Assembly (NCBI GenBank): GCA_022579005.1 | Contig: MU401456.1 | Span: forward strand, 274,607 to 338,606 | Direction: 5' to 3' | Source of the DNA: Poronia punctata | Lineage: Eukaryota; Ascomycota; Sordariomycetes; Xylariales; Xylariaceae | DNA length: 64,000 bases | Shown: piece by piece, positions 46,528 to 58,252 of the stretch | How positions within the stretch are numbered: the stretch's first letter is position 1 | How the letters are laid out: each line of letters starts with the position of its first letter | Made by a program: the position numbers and the translations under genes | Notes under the pieces: generated by a model | The model's input: the letters and a program-made list of their open reading frames with translations, nothing else | Told to the model about the DNA's origin: nothing | The model's database searches: none

Positions 46528-47878
46528 AATAACACGCAAGTAATAGCAGGCCCACTACCAATAGCTTTACCACCAAGTAAGCGCCACTGCCTGAGGGTCA
46601 GGTGTAGGCACGAGTTAGTAGAATAGACTTTTTCACCGGCTGTCATCTGTGGGGGCGTCCGACGTAGGGAGACGCATCTAGGGATCCCTGGAGGGGTAAA
46701 CAGGCAAGTAATGGGCATCCTTTTCATAGGGTGTTGAGATAAGACGGCTCTCGCAACTGGGGCCTAAGACAAGGGAGGACGGTGGTAAACAGAAAAACCC
46801 CAGCAAGGCAGCAGGGCTTTGGTACCTGGCAGACTGCAAATTCTCTCTTTTGCGCCTTGCAGTTTTATGTTGGAGGAAATGAAACCGTCTTTACATACAT
46901 ACAATTGATACCCAAAACCCACACAGCATGCTGTTACCAGCATTTATCCGACCTACGTGCCTAGGCGGGTAGCCAGTCGCCCAGTGTTAGGTTGGATGAC
47001 TACCTTTAGTATACATGTCTGCCTAATCCCTCTTGCCTGGCTGCTAAGTACATGATGGAGATCAAGGGACAGAAGGGAAGGCGCTTTTGCAATGGCTGGT
47101 TGAAGTAGTTGGAACATGTACCTACGGGCGTATCAGGCATCAAAAACCTGATGATTAATAATGACCCTTACTAACCTGAGGATGAATGACCTGAACAAGC
47201 AAATGAAACAGCACGTTTCTATTAGGCACCCATGGACCATTACAGAGGAAAAATTATTCCAAGCTTGGCGCGGCCGATTGATGAAATCATAAATTCCGGT
47301 AACAACCGCAAAGGGATAGTATAGAATCGACCTTGGGCAATGCGAAAGTTTACTATTCAATCCAGTGGAGAATCCTCATAACGTCGGCCTGAAGTCAAGA
47401 CTTGCGCTGTGCCTGTAGTTGGTCGCTGGCCTGTACCGAGTAAATTGGCTGTAACTTGTATTCTAGGGAGGTCTGATCCAGTGTCACGTGCTTTGAACTG
47501 CCCCGCAACCACCAAGGTTATTATTACCTACCCAATTTTTCGGCAGCCCAAGCAAAGGTTCCAGCAAGGAAAAAAAGGTCCCGCCCTCCAAACTCTTCTT
47601 CGCAGGACGATAATCATCGGTGAACCCGCCACCATAGTTCAGACTTCTCTCTACACAACTCCCTCCCACATCAACAAACATATAACGAGGTATGTATGCC
47701 GCAAACAGTGCTCCCCTTCCCTGCTAATCGTCCCAAATCATCCTGCGACTACCACTCATTTTTACATCGATAACTCTCTTTCGCGCTGAAAGCCACCCCA
47801 CACTGACGTCGCGGGTTTAGTCTCCGCCCTCTGTTTACATCTCGATAAACCTCATCAACTCCAGCGTCCACCAACAAG
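46528..47878. other. Intergenic spacer upstream of Ran
   Basis: No gene is seen. The last 200 bp before the Ran start are C- and CT-rich (for example around 47730-47870), as is common in promoters and leaders of highly expressed fungal genes. Confidence 0.5.
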
Positions 47879-48869
47879 ATGGCCCAGCAACAGACCCCGA
47901 CCTTCAAGTTGGTCCTTGTCGGCGATGGTGGTACCGGAAAGGTATGCAATACATTATTCGCAGCTCCCTCCTGCGCAGCATCTGATGCGACAAAGCTCTT
48001 GGTCTACCGAGATGCCCCGCCCTCAAGCTGCCCCTCCTCTCCCGAGATCTCTTGTCGGCTCGGGAATCGTCAATGTCGCTAACCAGCTTGGATAGACCAC
48101 CTTCGTCAAGCGTCATTTGACTGGTGAATTTGAGAAGAAGTACATGGCCACCCTCGGTGTTGAGGTCCACCCTCTCGGCTTCACTACCGTAAGTTGCCCG
48201 TCGATCTTCCGCACTGCCAATCCGCCATTCGCGCATCGCCTCCTAACTCTTGGCACAAAAGAACTACGGTAACATCACCTTCGATGTCTGGGACACCGCT
48301 GGTCAGGAGAAGTTCGGTGGTCTCCGTGACGGTTACTACATCAACGGGCAGTGCGGTATTATCATGTTCGACGTGACCTCCCGTATCACGTACAAGAACG
48401 TACCCAACTGGCATCGTAAGTAAAGTAAAGCCGCTTAGCTTGTGCTTACACCACTAAGACCTCTGCCATTAGGTGACCTCGTCCGTGTGTGCGAGAACAT
48501 TCCTATCGTCCTCTGCGGCAACAAAGTCGATGTGAAGGAGCGCAAGGTCAAGGCCAAGACAATTACTTTCCACCGAAAGAAGAACCTCCAGTACTACGAT
48601 ATTTCTGCCAAGTCCAACTACAACTTTGAGAAGCCCTTCCTGTGGCTAGCGCGCAAGCTTGTTGGCAACCCTGCTTTAGTAAGTCACGTTAAGACAATGA
48701 GCAACGTCCACCTGGTACTAACCAACATTCCTAGGAATTCGTGGCTGCTCCGGCCCTGGCGCCCCCCACTGCCGTCGTCGACGAGACACTCCTTGCTCAG
48801 TACCGTAAGGAGATGGAAGATGCCGCGGCCATGCCTCTCCCCGGCGATGAGGACGACGATGATTTGTAG
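47879..48869 (+). CDS. gsp1: Ran GTPase (Gsp1 orthologue)
   Basis: The model is join(47879..47941, 48096..48188, 48262..48415, 48473..48678, 48735..48869), 216 residues, exactly the family length. Ran drives nucleocytoplasmic transport and spindle assembly through its GDP/GTP cycle. The P-loop is GDGGTGKT (15-22), interrupted by intron 1 after Lys21. Switch I contains [14 protein letters not shown], switch II is [16 protein letters not shown], the base-binding motif is CGNKVD, and EISAK-type [12 protein letters not shown] follows. The tail ends in DEDDDDL, the acidic C-terminal switch that distinguishes Ran from Ras and Rab. There is no C-terminal lipidation cysteine, as expected. Confidence 0.98.
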
Positions 48870-51133
48870 ATGCGCTTATGACCTCGAGCAAAGCAGCAAG
48901 GCAGCAAGGCGTAGGTGGGCTGGTCTTAGGGGGTAATCTCATGGGGTACGACACACATCCACATCGCTAGCTGGAGCTTAGGACGGGCATCGATCACTGA
49001 GCCACAGTGATGTTCGGACTGGGAAATAAGGGCAAGACATAGCCGATACCATACGCATGATGATGCGCAAGAACGGATGATTGCACGTTGTTCGGTGGTA
49101 ATTGTCACGACTTGGGAGCAGGAGATGGTTCCGATCAGCAGTTCGCTGCATGTGCAGCACTAGATAGCACACCCCCATAGAGTTCCAGGAGATGAAAAAA
49201 ACGGACATTTATTTTATTCACGGGCGTAGTTATAATACCACTAGCATTGACCAAAAGCATGATTCTTTTCCCAAATAGTTGTCAGCCTCAAAGCGTCCTG
49301 ATGCAGGCCCTCACTCATGAAAGTCCCTCTGGAGCCCAAAATAGTTGTATCGGGTTTACCCCCTGGATGTTGAGGACATCCATTCTTTTTATTAGTTGAT
49401 GTTGATTCTGTCTCTGAATACTTCACAAGCCCTGTATATGCTCAAGAGAGGCAAGTCAAATTATTTGCTAACCACCATAACTCAACAACAGACCAGAACT
49501 CAGCCAGAAATTTGATCAGTGTGCCCATTGTTCCGGGAATTACAGCTTTCATTACTTGCGTGGTATGGCCGGCTTCTATATAATGCTATCCTGAGTGGTT
49601 TTCAGTGTATATGGGGTTTATTAGCTTGTCACTTTCTGATCTCTTGCCATGGAGAACACGCAAAATCTACCGATTTTATTGGTCGAAAATTAAGAATTGC
49701 GGTAGGTATTATGTCTGTTGCATCCTACCCGCGATCAGCCCAGGCAATTCAACGGATAGAATTTTGAGAGGGAATGCATCTTAGATGCGACTTTGATATA
49801 ATGACATAAGCTTCGGTAGGCATATTATATAAGAGCTCTTATATAATACGTTAGGTAATCTACCTAGTCTAGAAAATACCTTTTACAAGATTGTTGTGTA
49901 CATTACATATCTGCGTGTACGTGTACACGACATGCTTACGTACAGCTGTACTACAGAGTTCTAGATCTCTCGAAACGGTTGTGGGGTTGTTGAATCTTGA
50001 TTTGTCAAGATGGCAAGATACATACACGTAGTGGAGGGGCAAAACGGTAGGTACCTTTTTGAAACTAGAGGTCATGGTTTACATCATACATCATTTTCCA
50101 CATGTCCAAGGTACATCTACATATATATTATGGCAAAACTTTGGTACAGAGGACACGTTGCTATCATCAAAGTAGACTAAAATGACCTACGTCGAGGCAC
50201 TTAGCTATGATTAATAGTCTAGCAAACAAAGTTTTATGGGGTAGGTATATGCGTATGTAAATATGACCAAGTTTACACCACAGGTTTTTGATCCCTTCAT
50301 CATGTACGAGTAGGTACCTTTGGTGATGTACAAGTATATCGGATAAGAGTTGAGGCCTTGTTAGCCGACCTTAAGCGCAGGCTAGGTTGAAGTGTACTAC
50401 TCGTAGAGTTTGCTAAGGGAGGCAGGCCCGGCAGGCTTGGACAGTTGAGCAGGCATTGTTCTTTCAAGTTTATAGACATGTAATACCGTACCAAATCAAT
50501 GCTACCTACAAGTACGTGTACCTATATGTAAATACATGGGCCTCTTGTTAAAATTAGTCTGGTTCCAGTCATCCACCTGCTTGCTGCATCAAAGAATTAC
50601 CTGACAGTTGGGGTAATTGCTGTCAATGTATCAAGACAGATTATTTGATGCTACCTGTCTACTCGTAGGTTACTGAAGTGATGTCGTGTTAAAAATTTAG
50701 GTACTGTGGCAAGCTTTTGCCCACTACTGCATCAAATAATACCTGTTTGCATGTACCTAGACTAGGGCGTAAAGTAAGGTACCCATTGCTTCGCCTAGAG
50801 GCTAGGTGTGTACCTTACCTTACCTACTAGCCCGTTTACGTGGTAGGTAGTACTTAGGGAAAAAGACATGTGGCATTTTTGACGGAGCCTCATCGAAATC
50901 CTCTTGCATCTCCAGACAACTTTACTATCTTCACTGTGGTCTCTGCCTCTCCTTAGACCCTGTTGATCGAAAGTTAATTTTCCTGCTCACTTTCATGGTC
51001 GAGCAGCCCTCATTCTGCATGTATATCAATAACCCACCAGCCTTCTATTGCGTGCTCAACTAAAGCCACCCCACCTACAACGAATACTACCTACCACCAC
51101 CACAAATCGGTGCCAACCACCTACCGGCTTGTG
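48870..51133. other. 2.3 kb intergenic spacer, no gene seen
   Basis: The Ran 3' region and the SERCA promoter lie here. It holds a perfect 26-bp palindrome at 49823-49848, CTACTCGTAG at 50397 and 50659, and several TAGGTA/TACGTGTA elements. No protein-like frame is seen. Confidence 0.55.
49823..49848. repeat. Perfect 26-bp AT-rich palindrome
   Basis: The 26 bases centred on GAGCTC (49833-49838) are an exact inverted repeat with no loop, with arms of TATTATATAAGAG. A GC-clamped centre between AT-rich arms can extrude as a cruciform or act as a dimeric binding site. Confidence 0.85.
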
Positions 51134-54100
51134 ATGGAGAACGCCTTTGCGCGGTCTGTACAGGCTGTCTTGGATCACTTCCAAGCTGACCCTAAGAATG
51201 GCCTTACAGAGGAACAGGTCGTCGAATTGAGAGTCAAACATGGCAGAAACGGTATGTGTATTCGACTCTATGTGCGCTGAGAAATGCGATATAGTTCCAA
51301 GCACACGCGATTGCCTATGATGCTAACTGCTCTCGTGCCCTAGCTATACCTGAAGAACCGCCCACTCCCATTTGGGAGTTGATCCTTGAACAATTCAAGG
51401 ACCAGCTTGTCATCATACTCCTCGGGTCTGCCGCTGTGTCCTTTGTCCTTGCCCTGTTCGAGGATGAAGGCGGCTGGAGTGCCTTTGTAGATCCTCTAGT
51501 TGTAAGTTCTTCTGCCTACGATGCAATATACTCGTGTAGGGCAACACTATGGGGAGCGCTAGCTGACCGAAGCCGTTTAACAGATCCTGACCATCTTAAT
51601 CCTCAATGCCGTCGTTGGTGTGTCCCAAGAAAGTAGCGCCGAAAAAGCCATTGCCGCCCTCCAAGAATACTCTGCAAATGTTGCCAACGTCGTTCGAAAC
51701 GGACATGTTTCTCGTGTCAAGGCTGAGGAATTGGTGCCGGGAGATATCATTTCTGTTTCTGTGGGCGATCGAATCCCAGCCGATTGCCGCGTCATCTCAA
51801 TCGAGAGCAATAGCTTCGCTGTAGACCAAGCCATATTGACGGGCGAGAGTGAAAGTGTGGGCAAGGATGATACGGCTGTAGTTAAGGATGATAAAGCCGT
51901 GCTTCAAGATCAAACCAATATGCTGTTCTCCGGAACTACTGTTGTTACGGGACGTGCGAAGGCCGTGGTCGTCTTGACTGGCTCCAACACGGCCATAGGA
52001 GACATCCACGAGAGCATTACTGCCCAGATCTCCGAACCAACCCCGTTGAAGCAGAAATTGAACGACTTTGGTGACACTCTTGCCAAGGTCATTACTGTTA
52101 TCTGTGTCCTCGTGTGGCTTATCAACATCCCTCACTTTGCCGACCCCAGCCATGGAAACTGGACCAAGGGTGCCATCTACTACCTCAAGATTGCTGTTTC
52201 ACTCGGAGTTGCAGCGATTCCTGAGGGCTTAGCCGTTGTTATCACTACATGCTTAGCGTTGGGTACTCGTAAGATGGCGGCAAAGAACGCCGTAGTCCGA
52301 AGCCTGCCCTCGGTGGAGACCTTGGGAAGCTGCAGTGTCATCTGTTCCGACAAGACTGGCACCCTCACGACGAACCAGATGAGCGTCAATAAGGTCGTCT
52401 ATATTCGCGAAGATGGCGAGGATCTCGAAGAATTGGACGTAGAAGGTACCACCTTTGCACCGAAAGGCGACATCAGACAAGGTGGCAAGGTTGTTAGAAA
52501 TCTTTTCGAGACGTCCAGCACAGTCAAGCAGATGAACGAGGTCGCCGCGCTTTGCAACGATGCCCAGATTATGTACGACGCTAGGACCGCTACGTTTTCA
52601 AACGTGGGAGAGCCTACGGAAGCTGCGCTACGGGTCCTGGCCGAAAAGATAGGACCATGCGCCCCTACAAATACTAACCCTGAAGACTGCGTCCACCATG
52701 CAAGTGCCTGGTATGAGAAGAAATCCCCTCGACTTGCTACATTCGAATTCTCCAGGGACCGCAAGAGCATGTCGGTGCTTGTACAAGACGGAAACCAGAA
52801 GAGACTTCTCGTGAAGGGTGCCCCCGAGTCCATCATCGAACGGTGCACGCACACGTTAGTCGGCGCTAATGGCAGACGGGTTCCCATGAACAAGAAGCTG
52901 TACGATTTGCTTCTGAAAGAGGTTGTCGATTACGGCAACCGTGGTCTTCGCGTTATCGCACTTGCCAGTGTCGATGATGTCGGATCCAACCCGCTGACCC
53001 AGACGGCCAAGTCTACTGCTCAATACGCCCAGCTGGAACAGAACCTTACGTTGCTCGGCCTCGTCGGCATGCTTGACCCACCGCGACCCGAAGTTGCTGA
53101 AGCTATCAGGAAGTGCAAAGCCGCCGGTATCAGGGTTATTGTCATCACGGGCGACAACCGCAACACTGCCGAGAGCATCTGCCGCCAGATAGGTGTTTTC
53201 GGAGAGTTCGAGGACGTCAAGGGCAAGAGTTTTACCGGTAGGGAGTTCGATAACTTGACACCTGGCGAACAGCTCGAAGCCGCAAAGAATGCGTATTTGT
53301 TCTCGCGTGTTGAGCCGAGCCACAAGTCGAAACTGGTTGACCTTCTCCAGTCGTTGAACGAGGTCGTCGCCATGACTGGAGACGGTGTGAACGACGCGCC
53401 CGCGCTCAAGAAAGCTGATATTGGTGTTGCCATGGGATCCGGCACCGATGTTTCTAAGCTAGCTGCCGACATGGTCCTTGCCGATGACAACTTCGCTACG
53501 ATCGAGGTGGCTATTGAAGAAGGTCGGTCGATCTACAACAACACCCAACAGTTCATCCGTTACCTTATCTCCTCCAATATCGGAGAAGTCGTGTCCATCT
53601 TCATCACAGCGGCCTTGGGCATGCCTGAGGCTCTTATCCCTGTACAACTCCTGTGGGTGAATCTTGTCACCGACGGACTACCAGCCACAGCCCTGTCCTT
53701 CAACCCACCGGACCATGATATCATGAGAAGACGGCCGCGTAAGCGTGATGAAGCTCTTATCGGGGGCTGGCTCTTTTTCCGCTACATGGTAATTGGCACA
53801 TACGTCGGTCTTGCCACTGTAGCTGGGTATGCCTGGTGGTTCATGTACAACGCCGAGGGCCCTCAGATCAGCTTCTATGAGCTTTCCCACTTCCACCGAT
53901 GTTCGACGGACTTTGCCCACATCGGCTGCGAGATCTTTGAGAATGACTACGCCAAATCAGCGTCCACTGTCTCGCTCTCGATTCTCGTGGTTATCGAAAT
54001 GCTGAATGCCATGAACGCGTTGTCATCGAGTGAATCCCTCTTGACACTACCCTTGTGGAAGAACATGATGCTTGTATATGCCATTGCCTTGTCCATGGCG

Positions 54101-54360
54101 CTGCACTTTGCACTTCTCTATACCCCGTTCCTGCAATCGTTGTTCTCTATCCTCCCCCTAGATTGGAACGAGTGGAAAGCGGTGCTGTACATCAGCGCGC
54201 CAGTTATGTAAGTCGGCCACTACACCCGTCATCGATATTGGACAGTCACAGCTAACATTGGGGTAGATTAATCGACGAAGTGCTAAAGGCTATTGAACGG
54301 CAGTTCTTCATCGAGAACAACGACGTAGCTGTTGTTCCCCGGGCTAAGAAGGACGCTTAG
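51134..54360 (+). CDS. SERCA-type Ca2+-transporting P-type ATPase (P2A)
   Basis: The model is join(51134..51251, 51344..51501, 51584..54207, 54267..54360), 997 residues, matching animal-type SERCA length. It pumps Ca2+ from cytosol into the ER or related stores. The actuator loop is LTGESESV (Glu near 180), M4 carries the Ca2+-binding AIPEGLA (Glu306), the phosphorylation site is [12 protein letters not shown] (Asp348), the nucleotide domain has KGAPES, and [12 protein letters not shown] is at about 690-701. Later transmembrane Ca2+ ligands are seen in [11 protein letters not shown] (M5), [20 protein letters not shown] (M6) and [14 protein letters not shown] (M8). It is the orthologue of Neurospora NCA-1 by family logic, not of the Pmc1 or Pmr1 types. 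The start MENAFARS sets the N-terminal helix. Confidence 0.97.
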
Positions 54361-54794
54361 AAAAGGTATAGACACGTTGCGTTTCTATATAGAGTAGAGC
54401 AGAGCAGGGCGCGGGCTATCCAGTCCCGTATTCTACGCAAGCACCACATGTACGTAAAGCAACAAATAATCAAAAATTCTACAACATTATTCATTCCTGT
54501 ATGTCTTGCCTGTCCGTGATTGTGGCACGTTAGGTAACTGCTCTCCAGCCAAAGCAGCTTTTTATTTTCGCTGCTTGGCTAAGTGTCGGTACAGGATGGG
54601 GTATTTTTCACCACCATGCTTCTACCTCTCATCTATATTTCGTAGTGGGAAGGCACCAGACAGACTCGTTTTAGCAGGTTAGCCCCTATGAGCATATCGT
54701 AATTGAAACCCTAAGCTCGAAATGCCGTGGCTTCCGTAATACCAGCTGCAAGACAGGAGCAGTAATTTATCATAGCTCTATTCCTATCCATCTT
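54361..54794. other. Convergent spacer between SERCA and Pup3
   Basis: This 0.43 kb contains both 3' ends. It shows no gene; TTTTATTTTCG-type AT-rich runs may serve as polyadenylation signals. Confidence 0.45.
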
Positions 54795-56040
54795 CTAGTC
54801 TTGCCGCCCCTTGAGTAATCGCTTAGTAACCTTGTTCTTTTCGATTATGTAAACGTGCGCACCCCAGCCGGATAGAGCGTCTCGGTCAACGGCGCTCAGC
54901 AGAGCTTGGGAAATGGTCTCGAATAAATCCTCCGGTCCCTATAAGACGAAGACGGTAGAGTTAGCAAGACAGAGTCGAGGTGATTCTGAGATAGATGGAC
55001 GGAACACCGCCCTATACGGCAGTCACACGTGGTGCGGAGCGGGCAGATTGAAACAAAGATGCCACGTACTAGATCAGGTTCCCACAGACTCTCGCACATG
55101 CCGAAGAGCTGCTCAGAGGCAGTACCGCTCACGATGAAGTCCTTTGCGAAATCGATACAGCCGATGGAGTCGAAGCCGCAGATAAAAGGGTCGCCGGTCT
55201 TGGGGTCGAGGCCGGCGACGACGGGGCTGACGAAATAAGGGCCGAAGCGACGCTCGTAGAGGGAGGAGGAGACGAGGTTGGCAAAGGTGCGCGGGGCGAT
55301 GGCGCGCTCCTCACGCAGGCGGTACATGTTCACCTTGTACCGGAACAGGTCCGAGACGGTCGAGACGTCCGTCGCGAGTCCCGTCAACCCCAGGAACACG
55401 CTCTCGCCGTACTGGAAGATCTTGGGGAAGTTGTTGGATACCGTGAGCGCTTGGAGGCCGAGCCGCAGGTCGCACGCGATGGCCACGCAGTCCTTGCCTA
55501 CCATGGCGACGGCGGCGCCGCCGTCTGTTTTGTGTCATGTCATGTTAGTCTAGTCCTTGAACCCTCTCATTTACAACGATAAGTATTATTTTGTCTATTC
55601 ATTGCTTGTTTGTTCTTCGCAGCATATCGAAAGCAGACTGGATTGGGGATAGGTAGGTTTGGGGTTGAGGGTCGGCGTACTTATGGCGAACGGAGAGGAC
55701 TAAAAGCATGTGACGAAGACGTCTCGTTAGCTTTACGTTTGGAATGAATGAAGCCGGACTTCTTCGTATTATGGTCATCAGGAACCCGGGGAAACCCACC
55801 ATTGTGATATGAACGGTATTATGAAGGTTGGAAACCAACTAGACGGGACTCGTGGTTTCTATAGTTCCCTCTTTAATGGAAAATGGGTATCGTGTAGGTC
55901 GATTTGTCGTGGACTGGGTTGTCGTGAGGTTACGTTAGATAGACGGCTCGGTGATGATGTCCAATGGTGCTGCCATTAATGCCAAGGCTGAGGCACTCAC
56001 TTGCTGCAAGGCAAACACGCACTGGCGCGGCAAGCTCCAT
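54795..56040 (-). CDS. pup3: 20S proteasome subunit beta-3 (Pup3)
   Basis: Secure exons are 54795-54938 and 55070-55524, coding [23 protein letters not shown] through to LLKGRQD at the stop. This non-catalytic beta subunit forms the inner rings of the 20S core. Diagnostic segments are [56 protein letters not shown], and [24 protein letters not shown]. As expected for beta-3, it lacks the Thr1 nucleophile and propeptide. Exon 1 is uncertain. My best candidate is 56001-56040 ([13 protein letters not shown] plus one base), because it has a strong GTGAGT donor and the right phase, but it needs a 476-nt intron and does not resemble the usual short MxxPSSI start. Total length with it is 212; without it, translation might start at the Met of MVGKD. 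Confidence 0.85.
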
Positions 56041-58252
56041 CCAGCTCTCATCAAGAGTTACTATTAAAGATACCTAGATGTACTTACCTTTACGGTGGGA
56101 AGCCCGAAAAACTAGCGCTAAAAGTGCCTAAAACTGGAGAGCTGAGCCTATGTGTTATAGAACGGCCGGTACTTGCTTGTACCTGTTGATGTTCAGTGGG
56201 GTAAGCAGCCAGGACAGCGCCAGATTAGATGCCGCCCCCTCCACATCATTCAAGCTGCCTGTTTACGGAGAACAGCTCGATTACATGAGTACAAGTAGGT
56301 TTAGGTAAAGATGTAAAAGTCGATTTACCTAGAGTATCTACGGCCAACTGGCTCTTACTGTTATCTTCTCATGAATTTATAATTAGGACCCGGAGTGTCA
56401 TTTCACCATTAATCGAGACCAGGTGGAATATACACAAGACCTCGATGACTACGTACGACGGTACGAGTAGGTAGAACGTATTCTTTTGCTAGGATACGAA
56501 CCTTGAAGACTCATATCCATATACCATATCCTCGGCCTCCTAAGCGGGTACGACAAGAGAAAGTCAAATATGGCTCCGTTTCCCGCATATAGCAACATAA
56601 GTCCTGAGTATGCCCGTATTCTTTCCTTAAGCAAGACAGGCTGGTAACAACTTCAGTTTCCTACTTATAACAAGTCTTGCAATAACAGGGCAATAACGTT
56701 TATTTATTTCTATATGTTGCCGGAAGGAAACTGTATGCGTTAATAGGCGTCTCATCTAATATGTATAAAGCTATCCAAAGGAGGGATCGGCCGGCCCGGA
56801 CAAAGACAGTTCCTCAAATTCACGTTTTGGGATCGCCGGCTTCGGGACCGTGGGAACCATCAGTATATCTAGATAGGATCCCGCGGTACGCCGCATAAAG
56901 TTATAGACATGTACACGCATCTGGCCATGGTTTCAGCTATACTTGGGTTTGAAATCGGGTTGATACGTTTCCGATGTCGAACACATTTTATATCCGGCTC
57001 GGTTTTTGTGGACTACTAGTCTATAAGCCGGACTGACGGCATCAGAACATCATACATCCAGTTCTTAGCATTTTTGTGCCACACCCCCAATGCTAAGTAT
57101 GCATGCGAAGGGGTGTCCTAACTTGGTCTATCGAAAGAGTGAGAGAGAGAGAGGCCAATGAATGATACGGTTCCCGAATCCGAGCACGAGCACGGCCTCT
57201 GCCGCAGGTAACGTTTCACCGTAATATCGATGAGATATCTTCAAGTCTAGCTCTTTTGCCATCTCTTGCTGAGCTAGGTAGCCTAGTTGACCATCTAGGG
57301 ACGGGGCCGGACTTTTCAGGCAGCCTGGATATAAGGTATATACTCGCAGATGTAACAAGCTGGGGAAGAACCTGTCGACGTCTTCGGTTGGTGAGACTAT
57401 CCACACCGACTACGTATTGCTGCGTAGGGACTGGATTTGTTGTGGCAGATCGCTTGCTACCTGGAAGCGACGCTCAATACAATGTTCTACTTCGTAACTG
57501 TGCGTTAGAGAAACGATCTCGTCAACATCCATAGCCCCATCCATGACAGATTGTCTATAATGATCCTAAAATACACGTATAAGGTAGGTAAACAATTATG
57601 TAACCTAGAGATGTGTTTTAAAGCAAATTAGTAAACACTAACCTTGCCTTTACGTGTAGATCTACTGTGTATGATAGGTAGCTTCAAAGGGTAAGCTTAA
57701 TCTGTCTTAGGTTAGACCCCAAGTTACCAAATGAGCGATCCCCACCACCCACTGGTACTTGTACATAGACGTAAGTAGGTGGGTATTTTAGCCCCTCAGG
57801 CTTGTTTGTACCTTCGGTTGGCATTTCCAATCTGCGTGTACTTGCGCATCACCGCAGACTTCGTCAGTAAAGCAGAAAGCGCTGACAGAGCCAAGTAATC
57901 TACCGTACCTTAACAAATCCGCCCACAGTTCGTGAATATTCTCTAACATTCTGTCGGAGATTGTAAACTGCCCAAGCCATCAATTTTGAGGTGTATTTAC
58001 ACACACGACTAGTACCTTTCTCATCTGGAGCCCGGTTCTGGTTTTCATAAACCTACTTGAAGCCAAGAGAGCGGAACACCCCGCTTCGGACTACGTACTT
58101 CAGACCGCAAGGGTGCAGAAGCAAGCTTACTCGTATGAAGCTTTGGTTGAACGGCAACACATCCTTGTTCAGTTATCGACCAAATATATTATAGGTTCCT
58201 GTTAAGTTAACCGCAAAGTACTCGACGGCCATTATAAGCATCAGCCGCCACC
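56041..58252. other. 2.2 kb intergenic spacer, no gene seen
   Basis: Divergent promoters of pup3 and the UBX gene lie here. Short frames on both strands lack any signature. Motifs of the TACGAGTAGGTA kind occur near 56462. Confidence 0.55.
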
